Origin: an uncultured Methanosarcinales archaeon
GTDB lineage: Archaea > Halobacteriota > Methanosarcinia > Methanotrichales > Methanotrichaceae
Length of the DNA: 9,267 nucleotides
Direction of reading: 5' to 3'
NCBI GenBank assembly: GCA_937864385.1
Contig: CALMJN010000332.1
Span: 1-9,267, forward strand
In this document: piece after piece, positions 1 to 7,000 of the stretch
Layout: each line of letters starts with the position of its first letter
Numbering within the stretch: position 1 is the stretch's first letter
Notes under the pieces: model-generated
What the model saw: only the letters and a program-made list of their open reading frames with translations
The model's database searches: none
What the model was told of the DNA's origin: nothing
Position numbers and translations under genes: made by a program

Positions 1-291
<291 letters not shown>

Positions 292-346
292 TCCGTGTGC
301 TGTGGCATATGTCTGTCTTGAAGGGTGGCGTGAAAGTTTAAAATTT

Positions 347-352
347 GGAGGG
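347..352 (+). promoter_or_regulatory. Shine-Dalgarno sequence of the PRC-barrel gene
   Basis: GGAGGG lies 8 nt before the ATG at 361. It supports that start. Most other genes here lack such a clear site, so this gene probably has a leadered transcript. Confidence 0.6.
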
Positions 353-360
353 CGGGAGAA

Positions 361-642
361 ATGGGAAAGGTGTTCTCGGGGAGCATTGCCGGAAAGGAGA
401 TAGTGAATATAGACGGCATGGTATTGGGGCGGCTCGATGATCTCACCTTTGATGTCCAGACCGGAAAGCTGCAGGACATGAGGGTCCGGCCGGACCGGGA
501 GCTCAACCGCATCCAGTACCGGGAGGAGGGCAGGTTCGTGCTCATACCATTCTCCTCCGTTGTGGCCATCAAGGACTACATTGTGATCGATGAGAGCCGA
601 GCGGTGATGGATAAGCCTTTCAAAGATAAAGCATCAGAATAG
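361..642 (+). CDS. PRC-barrel domain protein
   Basis: This 93-residue protein has the pattern of a stand-alone archaeal PRC-barrel: a short beta strand with GKEIVN, then DGMVLGRLDDLTFD (the 'G-x-x-x-G-x-x-x-D-L' turn of the family), a variable strand, and a second half with VLIPFSSVVAIKDYIVID. PRC-barrels are small beta-barrel adaptor domains found in RNA-processing proteins (RimM), photosynthetic reaction centres and many short archaeal proteins of unknown role. No signal peptide or membrane segment is seen, so it is probably cytoplasmic. It starts 69 nt after the Cdc48-like stop, with a GGAGGG ribosome binding site. The C-terminus is charged (KPFKDKASE). The specific function is unknown, and neighbouring genes do not suggest one. 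Confidence 0.85.
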   Translation: MGKVFSGSIAGKEIVNIDGMVLGRLDDLTFDVQTGKLQDMRVRPDRELNRIQYREEGRFVLIPFSSVVAIKDYIVIDESRAVMDKPFKDKASE

Positions 643-702
643 GCTTCAGGCAATACATTTTGATCTCCGGATTCAATGCTGGCTCATTGCATCCTGGGAA
701 AG

Positions 703-714
703 GCTTAATTTATT
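703..714 (+). promoter_or_regulatory. TATA-like box of the lipoprotein cyclophilin gene
   Basis: TTAATTTAT (from 705) follows a purine-rich BRE-like GGGAAAGG. Its centre is about 28 nt before the ATG at 737, the spacing expected if transcription begins at or next to the start codon. This favours ATG 737 over the upstream GTG at 719, which sits only a few bases after the box. Confidence 0.5.
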
Positions 715-736
715 CCGGGTGCATGAGCTATCCCCC

Positions 737-1273
737 ATGAGATTTATCTTCCATTTAGCCATTATCGCCCTGGTTCTGCTGGCAGCAGGCTGCCTCGCCC
801 CTAAAGAAGAGGCAGCAGCGGGCAAGGTTCTCCTGAAGACCAGCATGGGCGACATCACCATCCAGCTTTACGATGATATGCCCAAGACCGCCGGCAACTT
901 CCGGGATCTGGTGGAGAAGGGATTCTATAATGGGGTGATCTTCCACCGGGTGATAGACGGCTTCATGATCCAGGGGGGCGACCCCACCGGAACCGGTTCC
1001 GGCGGGCCGGGCTACACCATAGATGACGAATTCGCCGAGAGCAACAGGAACTTCCGGGGCACCATCAGCATGGCCAATGCCGGGCCCAACACGGGTGGCA
1101 GCCAGTTCTTCATCAACCTGGTGGACAACAACTACCTGGACAGCGCCCATCCTGTCTTCGGAAAGGTAATCGAGGGAATGGATGTGGTTGATGCCATCGG
1201 CAGAGTTCCCACTGACGAGAGCGACCGTCCCATCAGCGAGGTCAAGATCATCGAGGCAAAGATGGCATCTTGA
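737..1273 (+). CDS. Cyclophilin-type peptidyl-prolyl cis-trans isomerase, predicted lipoprotein
   Basis: This 178-residue protein would catalyse cis-trans isomerisation of proline peptide bonds outside the cytoplasmic membrane. From ATG 737 the N-terminus is a signal sequence: MRF, a hydrophobic stretch (residues 4-15) and a lipobox LAAGC with C19 as the predicted lipid-anchored residue. The cyclophilin domain covers about residues 30-178. Family residues are present: FHRVI with the catalytic Arg (R71), FMIQGGDPTGTG, GTISMANAGPNTGGSQFFI and HPVFGKV (H138). The Trp of human CypA is replaced by a Tyr-Leu context (NNYLD), which is usual for prokaryotic forms. A GTG start at 719 would add six residues, but the TATA-like box spacing points to 737. 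A close paralogue follows directly. It is likely an extracytoplasmic folding helper; its clients are unknown. Confidence 0.9.
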   Translation: MRFIFHLAIIALVLLAAGCLAPKEEAAAGKVLLKTSMGDITIQLYDDMPKTAGNFRDLVEKGFYNGVIFHRVIDGFMIQGGDPTGTGSGGPGYTIDDEFAESNRNFRGTISMANAGPNTGGSQFFINLVDNNYLDSAHPVFGKVIEGMDVVDAIGRVPTDESDRPISEVKIIEAKMAS

Positions 1274-1360
1274 TTTATCATCTATCATTTCTAGCTGCAT
1301 CACGGGATGAAAGAGAAAGCGAGAGCCGATCAAAGTCAATAAGAAAAAGGATTGATTGAA

Positions 1361-1840
1361 ATGTCAGAGGATTCCAATAGCAGCGCAGTCAAGGTACAGC
1401 TCAAGACCAATATGGGTGAGATCACTCTAGAGCTTTACCCGGATATGCCCATCACGGCAGGCAACTTCCAGAAGCTGGTGGATAAGGGATTTTACGACGG
1501 CACCATCTTCCACCGGGTGATAGACGGCTTCATGGTCCAGGGGGGCGACCCCACCGGAACCGGCCGGGGCGGGCCAGGCTATGCCATCAAGGACGAGTTT
1601 TCCGGCAAGAACAAAAACAACCGGGGCACCATCAGCATGGCCAATGCCGGACCCAACACCGGGGGCAGTCAGTTCTTCATCAACCTGGTGGACAACAACT
1701 TCCTGGACAAGGCCCATCCCGTCTTCGGAAAGGTGGTGGAGGGAATGGATGTGGTGGACGCCATTGGCAAGGTGAGGACCGGGCCCATGGACCGGCCGGT
1801 GAAAGAGGTGAAGATAGAGAGTGCTAAGGTGATATCTTAA
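1361..1840 (+). CDS. Cyclophilin-type peptidyl-prolyl cis-trans isomerase, cytoplasmic paralogue
   Basis: This 159-residue single-domain cyclophilin has no signal peptide: a short hydrophilic N-terminus (MSEDSNSS) leads straight into the first strand. Catalytic and binding residues match the upstream copy (FHRVI with R52, MVQGGDPTGTG, GTISMANAGPNTGGSQFFI, H119 in HPVFGKV). The start is ATG 1361; a TTG at 1352 would add three residues but is less likely. AAGG at 1347-1350 is a weak ribosome site, rather distant. The gene lies 87 nt after its lipoprotein paralogue and aligns with it without gaps across the core, so the pair arose by tandem duplication. The lipoprotein copy would act outside the membrane and this one inside. 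No separate strong promoter is obvious, so co-transcription is possible. Confidence 0.92.
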   Translation: MSEDSNSSAVKVQLKTNMGEITLELYPDMPITAGNFQKLVDKGFYDGTIFHRVIDGFMVQGGDPTGTGRGGPGYAIKDEFSGKNKNNRGTISMANAGPNTGGSQFFINLVDNNFLDKAHPVFGKVVEGMDVVDAIGKVRTGPMDRPVKEVKIESAKVIS

Positions 1841-1864
1841 TCATTTTTTGAGATACTTAAGATA
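1833..1864 (+). terminator. T-run within a short inverted repeat after the second cyclophilin gene
   Basis: TATCTTAA (1833-1840, overlapping the stop codon) is complementary to TTAAGATA (1857-1864). The loop contains six Ts (1844-1849). T-runs soon after a stop codon are typical archaeal termination signals. The A/T-rich stem is weak, so the T-run is the main evidence. Confidence 0.4.
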
Positions 1865-1929
1865 CTCATTCTGTTAATGCTAATGCGGCCATCCTGGCAG
1901 CGGGCTTGGATTATGGAGATGGGAATTTG

Positions 1930-1940
1930 AAATATCTTTA
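1930..1940 (+). promoter_or_regulatory. TATA-like box before the Cas4-like gene
   Basis: AAATATCTTTA is centred about 35 nt before the ATG at 1970. That would give a transcript with about a 10-nt leader. No Shine-Dalgarno sequence precedes the ATG. Confidence 0.35.
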
Positions 1941-1969
1941 TCTGCTATCGGCTCCAGCCAGAATAGCAT

Positions 1970-2242
1970 ATGCCCAAACCCAGATCCGGCAAGAACACTA
2001 TCGCAGCTTCCGAGATCTCCCAGTACGTCTACTGCCCGGTCTCCTGGCACCTTAAAAGATCGGGAGTGCCCATGGAGTCACCAGGCCTGGAGCGGGGAGC
2101 GGCGGAGCATGAGCGGGCCGGAGGCTGTCTGCGGCTTGCGGCACGCCGGGAGAGAGCATCGAGCATGCTTTGCAGGGCGGGCTTGCTGCTCGCATTTGCC
2201 GCTCTAATTCTGCTGGGATGGATATTATGGACACATTCTTAA
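1970..2242 (+). CDS. Membrane-anchored Cas4/Dna2-like PD-(D/E)XK nuclease, N-terminal part (split gene)
   Basis: This 90-residue product resembles only the front of a Cas4-like nuclease. ISQYVYCPVSWHL (about residues 16-28) carries the first iron-sulfur cysteine (C22), and ERGAAEH has the RG-x-x-x-H element with the motif I His (H47). A single predicted membrane helix follows (about residues 69-87), then the stop TAA at 2240-2242. The nuclease core (Asp, Glu-x-Lys, Gln) and the other three cysteines are absent here but are encoded immediately downstream in the -1 frame, which overlaps this one. The stop falls in the short loop between two predicted membrane helices. The most economical explanation is a single ancestral gene broken by a frameshift (real or a sequencing error). 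A working two-subunit split is the alternative. No CRISPR array or other cas gene is nearby. Confidence 0.7.
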   Translation: MPKPRSGKNTIAASEISQYVYCPVSWHLKRSGVPMESPGLERGAAEHERAGGCLRLAARRERASSMLCRAGLLLAFAALILLGWILWTHS

Positions 2243-2772
2243 ATGAGATCATCCCCGCCATGCTGCTTTTGGCCCTTGCCCTATCCTTTTTCTATTTCTC
2301 CCGGATGGCCAAGTCCTCGGCTCGATCCGTGCGCCGGGTCAATGGCATCCCTGCGGGAGAGGTGATTTACTCCGACCTCGATCGTCCGGCTCATGCACTC
2401 CACTCCCGCTCCCTGGGCCTCTCGGGAAAGCCCGACTATCTCGTTCGGGATAAAAAGGGACGCCTTATCCCGGTGGAGATCAAAAGCAGCAGGGCAATAC
2501 AGCCTTATCGAGGCCACATAATGCAGCTTGCTGCCTACTGTCTTCTGGTAGAAGAGAATTACAATGTGGCCGTGCCCTATGGGATCTTGGTTTATGCCGA
2601 CAAGGTGCAGCATAAGATCGAGTTCGACCCCCATCTGCGCTCTGATCTATTGAGCACTCTGGAGGAGATGAGATATGCCCTAAAAAGCGGCTCTCCTGAA
2701 AGGGGGCACAGCCAGAGAAAGAGATGCAGATCCTGCTCATTTTACAGGAGCTGCAGCAGTAGACTGGACTGA
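2218..2772 (+). CDS. Membrane-anchored Cas4/Dna2-like PD-(D/E)XK nuclease, C-terminal catalytic part (split gene)
   Basis: From ATG 2218 this gives about 184 residues (ATG 2227 or an upstream TTG at 2170 are alternatives; none has a clear ribosome site). A membrane helix comes first (about residues 12-28), then the nuclease core: SGKPDYLV with the metal-binding Asp (about D73), PVEIKSS with Glu-x-Lys (E87, K89), and MQLAAYCL with the Q-x-x-x-Y motif IV. Near the end is C-x2-C-x5-C, which in Cas4 binds a 4Fe-4S cluster together with one N-terminal cysteine. That fourth cysteine lies in the upstream frame (C22 there). The two frames overlap by 25 nt or less. All hallmark residues of the family survive across the pair, which argues against long-standing decay. 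The role would be DNA processing by a membrane-bound nuclease; the substrate is unknown. Confidence 0.72.
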   Translation: MDIMDTFLNEIIPAMLLLALALSFFYFSRMAKSSARSVRRVNGIPAGEVIYSDLDRPAHALHSRSLGLSGKPDYLVRDKKGRLIPVEIKSSRAIQPYRGHIMQLAAYCLLVEENYNVAVPYGILVYADKVQHKIEFDPHLRSDLLSTLEEMRYALKSGSPERGHSQRKRCRSCSFYRSCSSRLD

Positions 2773-2800
2773 GACGGCTGGCTTGGGCATCGTACTATGC

Positions 2801-3217
2801 TCAGAGCAGCCTTCCCGATTCGATCTTGGCGCATCTTCCTGCCACCACCCGGTAGCCCTCCCGGTCCAGCTTGACTATGGTCTCCGGGCTCTCTGTGCCC
2901 GGCTGCATCCAGAAGACCTTGAATCCCTTCTTTACCGCCTCCTCGGCCAGAGCGGCAACGGCAGAAGGGCGGCGGAATACATCTATGATGTCTATCTTTT
3001 CCGGAACATCATCGAGCGAGGCATAGACCTTCTCTCCCAGGATGGTCCGGCCGGCATAGTTGGGATTGACCAGAAAGAGCTTGAAGCCGCGGCTTTGCAG
3101 CACATCGGATACGAAGTAGCTGGGCTTATAGGGATCGGGAGAGATGCCGACCACGCAGATGTTCTTGCAGCTGGCCAGGGCCTCTTTAATGTCCCTGTCT
3201 TCACGCAGGATGGGCAT
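2801..3217 (-). CDS. CoA-binding domain protein (YccU-like, Rossmann fold)
   Basis: This 138-residue protein is a stand-alone CoA-binding domain related to the nucleotide-binding part of succinyl-CoA synthetase alpha chains. Visible elements are VVGISPDPYKPSYFV (residues 22-36, Rossmann loop), LVNPNY with GEKVYASLDDVPE (about residues 49-73), the IDVFRRP strand and turn, FWMQPGTES, and the terminal VVAGRCAKIE. The length is usual for the family. It has no catalytic partner domain, so it probably binds CoA or a nucleotide as a sensor or regulator; the physiological role is not established. It is oriented like the IorA-like gene upstream, 51 nt away, but has its own TATA-like box about 29 nt before the ATG and no ribosome site, suggesting a separate leaderless transcript. 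Its 3' end faces the 3' end of the Cas4-like gene across 28 nt. Confidence 0.88.
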   Translation of the reverse strand: MPILREDRDIKEALASCKNICVVGISPDPYKPSYFVSDVLQSRGFKLFLVNPNYAGRTILGEKVYASLDDVPEKIDIIDVFRRPSAVAALAEEAVKKGFKVFWMQPGTESPETIVKLDREGYRVVAGRCAKIESGRLL

Positions 3218-3242
3218 GAGATGATGTCTGGTACTTATGGGG

Positions 3243-3250
3243 ATAAATAA
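3243..3250 (-). promoter_or_regulatory. TATA-like box of the CoA-binding protein gene
   Basis: On the minus strand the box reads TTATTTAT. It is centred about 29 nt before the ATG at 3217, and no Shine-Dalgarno sequence precedes that start. The spacing fits a leaderless transcript. Confidence 0.4.
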
Positions 3251-3252
3251 TT

Positions 3253-3276
3253 TCTTTTAATTTTTCTTTTAATTTT
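3253..3276. repeat. Two tandem copies of a 12-bp A/T-rich unit spanning the stop of the IorA-like gene
   Basis: The unit TCTTTTAATTTT occurs twice in a row. The stop codon of the IorA-like gene (TAA, minus strand, 3269-3271) is inside the second copy, and the first copy carries an equivalent TAA in the same frame because 12 is a multiple of 3. Confidence 0.7.
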
Positions 3277-4720
3277 TCCGGCTATTCTTCTTCATTACGC
3301 ATCTGCCCCGGGCCACCAGAACGGAGGGGCCCCGGCGGGCCAGCTCCTTTCGGAGAGCTGCCTCAACATCCTCTTCCTCGGCGGGCAGATCCAGGACGCT
3401 GGTGGGCAGCAGCGCCTCTAAAACGCGGGAAAGATCGGGAGCCTCCTGAAAGCCGGTCATGGCCGCCACATCGTTCTTGAGCACCACCGCCAGAAGATCG
3501 CGCCTGCTCCAGACGGCATTGATCAATCCCGCCAATCCGGAATGAGCCAGGGCGAAGTCTCCCATCAGAGCTATTCCCTTGCCGCAAAAGCCTGAGGCCA
3601 CGCCAGCCGATGAGCCCAGGCCGTAGGCCACGTCCGCAGAAGAGAACGGCTCCCGCGTTGCCCGGATGGAGCAGCCGGCGTCCCCGGCCACGGGCGCATC
3701 CACTTTTGCCAGGGCAGAAAAGAGGGCCCGGAAGGGGCAGTCGGAGCATACGCCCTCATACCCCCTCTCCGCCACGCCCTCATATGCCTGCCGCCTCCTC
3801 TCTGGCCTGCCTCCCAGCTCCTCCAGGGCTTGGATGATGTCCAGGCGCTCCAAGGCTCCTCTGGGCAGGTGGCCGGTTAGCTTGCCTCTGATCTTGGGAT
3901 TTTCGGAGAGGATGCTCTCTATAAATGGCTCCGGCTCCTCGGCCACCAGTATCAATCTATGTCCATCTATGAAGCGGCGCAGAAGCCTCTCCGGCAGGGG
4001 ATGGCTGTAGGCCAGAGCCAGGACCGAGACGCCCAGCCCCTGGGCCAGGCTGGCGGGATGGCCGCTGGCTATGATCCCTATCTCTCCGCAGATCTGCACC
4101 TGGTTCAGGGGAGAGGACTCGGATGCCTCCTGGGCAAAGGCCATGATCCGATCATGGTGCCTCTGGTGACGGCCCTTTGCCGTCAGCTCCCAGTTGTTTT
4201 TCTCAAACCTCTGCCCCGTGGCCGGAAGAGGCCGGGATGGGATATGCTCCTCTTGGGCGGAGAGGAGACGAGATGTTATCCTCACCATCACCGGAATCCT
4301 CAGCTTCTCCGAGAGGGCGTAGGCCTCCAGGAGAGAGGCATAAAGAAGGCCAGGGCGGCAGGGATCGAGCAGCGGCAGCTCAGAGAGGGGGGCATAGAAC
4401 CTGCTGTCCATCTCCGCCTGAGAGCGGCGCGGACCCAGGTCGTCCCCCACTAAAACCACAACACCGGAGCCTATGCCGTGGGTGGCGGATATGACCAAAG
4501 GATCGGCCAGAAGGTTCATGCCCACCTGCTTGACCACAACCAGAGAGCGCAGGCCGGTGGCAGATGCCCCCAGGGCTATCTCGAGAGCCACCTTCTCATT
4601 GACCGATATCTGGCAGCGGAGGGCCTGGGCCAGATCGGTTATGGGGTAGCCGGGCACATAGGTCCGCACGGACACGGCGGCATCCTCTGCCGCCCGGAGG
4701 GCAGCATCCAGGCCGTTCAT
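3269..4720 (-). CDS. IorA-like thiamine pyrophosphate enzyme lacking the C-terminal ferredoxin domain
   Basis: This 483-residue protein has the domain order of indolepyruvate:ferredoxin oxidoreductase alpha subunits (IorA), which oxidatively decarboxylate aryl pyruvates to aryl-CoA. Residues about 1-160 form the pyrimidine-binding part: VPGYPITDL, NEKVALE with the presumed TPP-activating Glu (E42), KQVGMN, DDLGPRRSQAEMDSR. About 205-300 is the middle domain (IIASGHPA, LVAEEPEPFIE). About 320-470 is the TPP-pyrophosphate domain: C-x2-C-PFRALF, GDAGCS, then GDFALAHSGLAGLINA to KNDVAAMTG, the GD...N metal/TPP motif. Ordinary IorA continues into a two-cluster ferredoxin domain. This one stops just after GPSVLVARGRC with a lysine-rich tail. 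No iorB gene is in view. The ATG is 5 nt after the mmp11 stop, implying translational coupling. The substrate and the electron acceptor are open questions; a non-oxidative decarboxylase role is possible. Confidence 0.82.
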   Translation of the reverse strand: MNGLDAALRAAEDAAVSVRTYVPGYPITDLAQALRCQISVNEKVALEIALGASATGLRSLVVVKQVGMNLLADPLVISATHGIGSGVVVLVGDDLGPRRSQAEMDSRFYAPLSELPLLDPCRPGLLYASLLEAYALSEKLRIPVMVRITSRLLSAQEEHIPSRPLPATGQRFEKNNWELTAKGRHQRHHDRIMAFAQEASESSPLNQVQICGEIGIIASGHPASLAQGLGVSVLALAYSHPLPERLLRRFIDGHRLILVAEEPEPFIESILSENPKIRGKLTGHLPRGALERLDIIQALEELGGRPERRRQAYEGVAERGYEGVCSDCPFRALFSALAKVDAPVAGDAGCSIRATREPFSSADVAYGLGSSAGVASGFCGKGIALMGDFALAHSGLAGLINAVWSRRDLLAVVLKNDVAAMTGFQEAPDLSRVLEALLPTSVLDLPAEEEDVEAALRKELARRGPSVLVARGRCVMKKNSRKN

Positions 4721-4725
4721 GCCAT

Positions 4726-5643
4726 TCAGGCCTTCAATGAATCATCCGGCTGTACCGATTCATCAGGCTGGGCGCAGAATGGAAGGGCAGCCACGGCTCC
4801 GATCAGCCCCTGGCCGTTCATCACTATCTGCACCCCATTCTCCCGCGCTGCTTCCAGGGCATCCTCATAATGCACCCTCTCTCTCTTGCACCGCTGCCCG
4901 AAGGGCAGTAGGGAGGAGGGATCATAGTCCCGGAAGACGGCCATCCCTGTCTGGGTGGAGACGGAGTACTTGCCCAGCAATGCCTTGAACTCGGAGAGCA
5001 TGGCCTCGGCCCGGTCGGGGAGACAGGCAAACTCCACCACCGTGGCCACGCAGTTCTGGGTCTTGGTGGGCACGGGAAAGAGCTGCACCAGGCTGTGGGA
5101 GATGTAGCGGGCCTCCTTTCGATCCACCTTCTGAGCGATATTATGAACCAGGCTCCAGGTGGCTCCCTCGGTCTTGGAGTCGGTGTCGTCTATCCCGATG
5201 ATAAGCCTCTCCCTTCGGGGCAGGACGATGGTTCCTCTAGCCACCCGACCTCCCCCGCTCTCCGTTACCTCATAGCGCAAGACATCCTCGGCTCCGGCCC
5301 GGCTGAGTGTGGCCCCCACTCCCCCACCGCCCAGGCCGGCGTAGGTCACCTCCACCTCTTTGCCATTGACTGCTACCGACTCTATGCCAGCCGACCTCTT
5401 GGAGGAGACCAGATCCAGATCGACCGCTCCGGGCTCGATGGTGTATCTAAACCACCCCCCGATATTGCGGCAGCTTTTCACCAGGGGACCGCGGCAGTAA
5501 TGGTACCTGGCCCAGGCCGATCCTCCATAACAGTTGGAGCGCTCCATAAGCTCCAACCTGCTGCCTCTGTCATCAACCACGGCATGGATCTGTTTGTAGA
5601 CCACAACGTATGGATTCTCTAATTCCAATTGCACTGGCATCAT
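4726..5643 (-). CDS. mmp11: Methanogenesis marker protein 11 (DDTD-containing, TiaS-related)
   Basis: This 305-residue protein matches what I recall of methanogenesis marker protein 11, a family described as confined to methanogens and of unproven function. Features are a Cys-bearing N-terminal segment (C38 in NCYGGSAWARYHYC, then C50 and C58), AGLGGGGVGAT (about 102-112), and IIGIDDTDSKTEGATWSL (about 148-164) with the DDTD motif (152-155) also found in the archaeal tRNA-Ile agmatinylcytidine synthetase TiaS. QLFPVPTKTQNC follows. The DDTD resemblance suggests nucleotide or phosphoryl chemistry, perhaps on RNA, but that is inference. The gene overlaps the truD stop by 4 nt (ATGA). A second ATG at 5640 is better spaced from the GAGG just upstream and could be the real start. 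The IorA-like gene follows after 5 nt. Confidence 0.8.
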   Translation of the reverse strand: MMPVQLELENPYVVVYKQIHAVVDDRGSRLELMERSNCYGGSAWARYHYCRGPLVKSCRNIGGWFRYTIEPGAVDLDLVSSKRSAGIESVAVNGKEVEVTYAGLGGGGVGATLSRAGAEDVLRYEVTESGGGRVARGTIVLPRRERLIIGIDDTDSKTEGATWSLVHNIAQKVDRKEARYISHSLVQLFPVPTKTQNCVATVVEFACLPDRAEAMLSEFKALLGKYSVSTQTGMAVFRDYDPSSLLPFGQRCKRERVHYEDALEAARENGVQIVMNGQGLIGAVAALPFCAQPDESVQPDDSLKA

Positions 5644-6959
5644 TCCTCGGCTGAAACTCTCTCTGCTGAATCATGACTGTATTCATTGCCCTTGATATAC
5701 TCTCTCAATAGCACTGTGGCGTAGCTTCCCTTGGGCAGAGAGAACTGCAGATTTGCGCTGCTGCCGGAGAAGGTGATCTCGGGCAATACCGGACAGAGGG
5801 CAGCCCGTCTGGTGCCCTTGGATCCCATATCCAGGCACCCGGCCACCCGGAAGTCCTCCTCTGAGACGGCCTCCTCGGCGAGGAGGGCCCGCTCGATCTC
5901 GCCTTCCCTACCCTCCCCCAGCTCGGTCTCAAATCCTATCAGGGGCAGGGTGAGAAAAGATCTGCCCCTCTCGATCAGCCTGTTTATGGCCGAGAGGTTT
6001 TCCGGGTTAGCCTTTTGCAGCCTGCCCATATCCGGCAGACCATCCCGTGCAAAGCAGACTACATCTCCTATCTCCGCCCGGTTGAGAGGCATTCCTTTCG
6101 CCAGACGAAGGCTCAGGATCTTATTGAAGAGATAGGACTGATAGGCATGGACGAAGAGGCGGCGCAGATTGGGAGAGAGCACCATAAAAGAATGGGCATA
6201 ATCTCCGGGATGCTCCACCAGATAATTGAGCATGGCCGTCTCAAAGCTCAGGCGCTCCGGAAAGTGCTTCAGCGCTTCAGGAATATTCCGCCCCGTCCAC
6301 AACTCCTGCCGGGCGATAATGGTCTCAGGGAGCTCTCCGGTAAAGGGCTGGGCCAGATAGATGAAGACTGCATCTTCATAATGCCCCCGCACCAGGGCCT
6401 CTCCCACTCTGTGTGTCACCGGTCGGACCTCTCCGAACCTTTGCACCCCGAAGTAGTTGGGGATGCCTCCATGACTCTCGATCTGCCGGGTGATAGCGGC
6501 AAATTGAGCCGCCGGCTCGGGGCAGGAAAGGTCGCGGATGGTGATGGAAAAATGGTTGCCCAAAAGATCCCCCAGCCCCACACCTCGGTTGGAGCGCCCA
6601 AGAACCCTGATCTTCAGGTCCGGCAGGCTGATCCGGGATAGCTCTTTTTCCTCCAGGTTCATAATGCTGATTCGCTGGCTGGTGACAGCTTTCTTGTCCT
6701 TGGTGCCGGCCCAGGAGAACCTCTTCTGGCTGATGCGTAGGATCCTGGCCATCTCCCGGATAAGCCTGTGCGCATCCCAGTTGGTCTTTTCCACTTCCAC
6801 TATCAGGTACCTGCCGCCCTCATATGCCCTTTCCGAAAAGAGCTCAGAGACTATAAAATCCCCGGCGCAGCTCTTGATCTTTCCTCCACATCCGGGGGCA
6901 TCGGTGATGTAGTATTCCATTCCCAGGGACCGATCCATCTCGCTGGCAGGAATCATCAT
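5640..6959 (-). CDS. truD: tRNA pseudouridine synthase D
   Basis: TruD converts uridine 13 of tRNAs to pseudouridine (in archaea also related positions). The 439-residue product has the N-terminal strand region with EDF-like GDFIVSELF, the catalytic motif AGTKDKKAVTSQ with the nucleophilic Asp at about D88, RGVGLGDLLGNHFSI, and the NYFGVQRFG motif (about 168-176), followed by the TRUD insertion domain and the C-terminal return (AHSFMVLSPNLRRLFVHAYQ, KGSYATVLLREYIKG). The length is normal for archaeal members. ATG 6959 is preceded by AAGG at a plausible distance. ATGs at 6956, 6938 and 6920 are alternatives, the last two less likely because family members usually have residues before the YY-x-TD strand. 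pth2 lies 41 nt upstream and mmp11 overlaps the stop, so an operon is likely. pth2-truD adjacency is known in archaea. Confidence 0.95.
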   Translation of the reverse strand: MMIPASEMDRSLGMEYYITDAPGCGGKIKSCAGDFIVSELFSERAYEGGRYLIVEVEKTNWDAHRLIREMARILRISQKRFSWAGTKDKKAVTSQRISIMNLEEKELSRISLPDLKIRVLGRSNRGVGLGDLLGNHFSITIRDLSCPEPAAQFAAITRQIESHGGIPNYFGVQRFGEVRPVTHRVGEALVRGHYEDAVFIYLAQPFTGELPETIIARQELWTGRNIPEALKHFPERLSFETAMLNYLVEHPGDYAHSFMVLSPNLRRLFVHAYQSYLFNKILSLRLAKGMPLNRAEIGDVVCFARDGLPDMGRLQKANPENLSAINRLIERGRSFLTLPLIGFETELGEGREGEIERALLAEEAVSEEDFRVAGCLDMGSKGTRRAALCPVLPEITFSGSSANLQFSLPKGSYATVLLREYIKGNEYSHDSAERVSAEE

Positions 6960-7000
6960 CTATCGCCTTTTGCAGCGCTTGATATCACTTTTTAATCGCC

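Noticed and set aside
755..1339. Long open frames antisense to the first cyclophilin gene
   Set aside because: They mirror the codon structure of a well-supported cyclophilin and encode no recognisable motif. The same kind of shadow appears opposite the paralogue.
2230..2245. Programmed -1 frameshifting to join the two Cas4-like frames
   Set aside because: The right direction is -1, but there is no canonical slippery heptamer in the overlap, re-pairing of the tRNAs on the shifted codons would be poor, and no clear stimulatory hairpin is seen directly after it.
1970..2772. CRISPR-Cas adaptation locus
   Set aside because: Only a solo Cas4-like protein is present. There is no repeat-spacer array and no cas1 or cas2, and the membrane helices indicate a non-CRISPR branch.
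2783..3250. Plus-strand 155-residue open frame
   Set aside because: It lies entirely opposite the CoA-binding protein, which has clear family motifs and a promoter-like box. The plus-strand translation shows no recognisable domain.
6015..6641. Plus-strand 208-residue open frame
   Set aside because: It is antisense to the conserved core of truD, including the NYFGVQRFG motif, and has no family features of its own.
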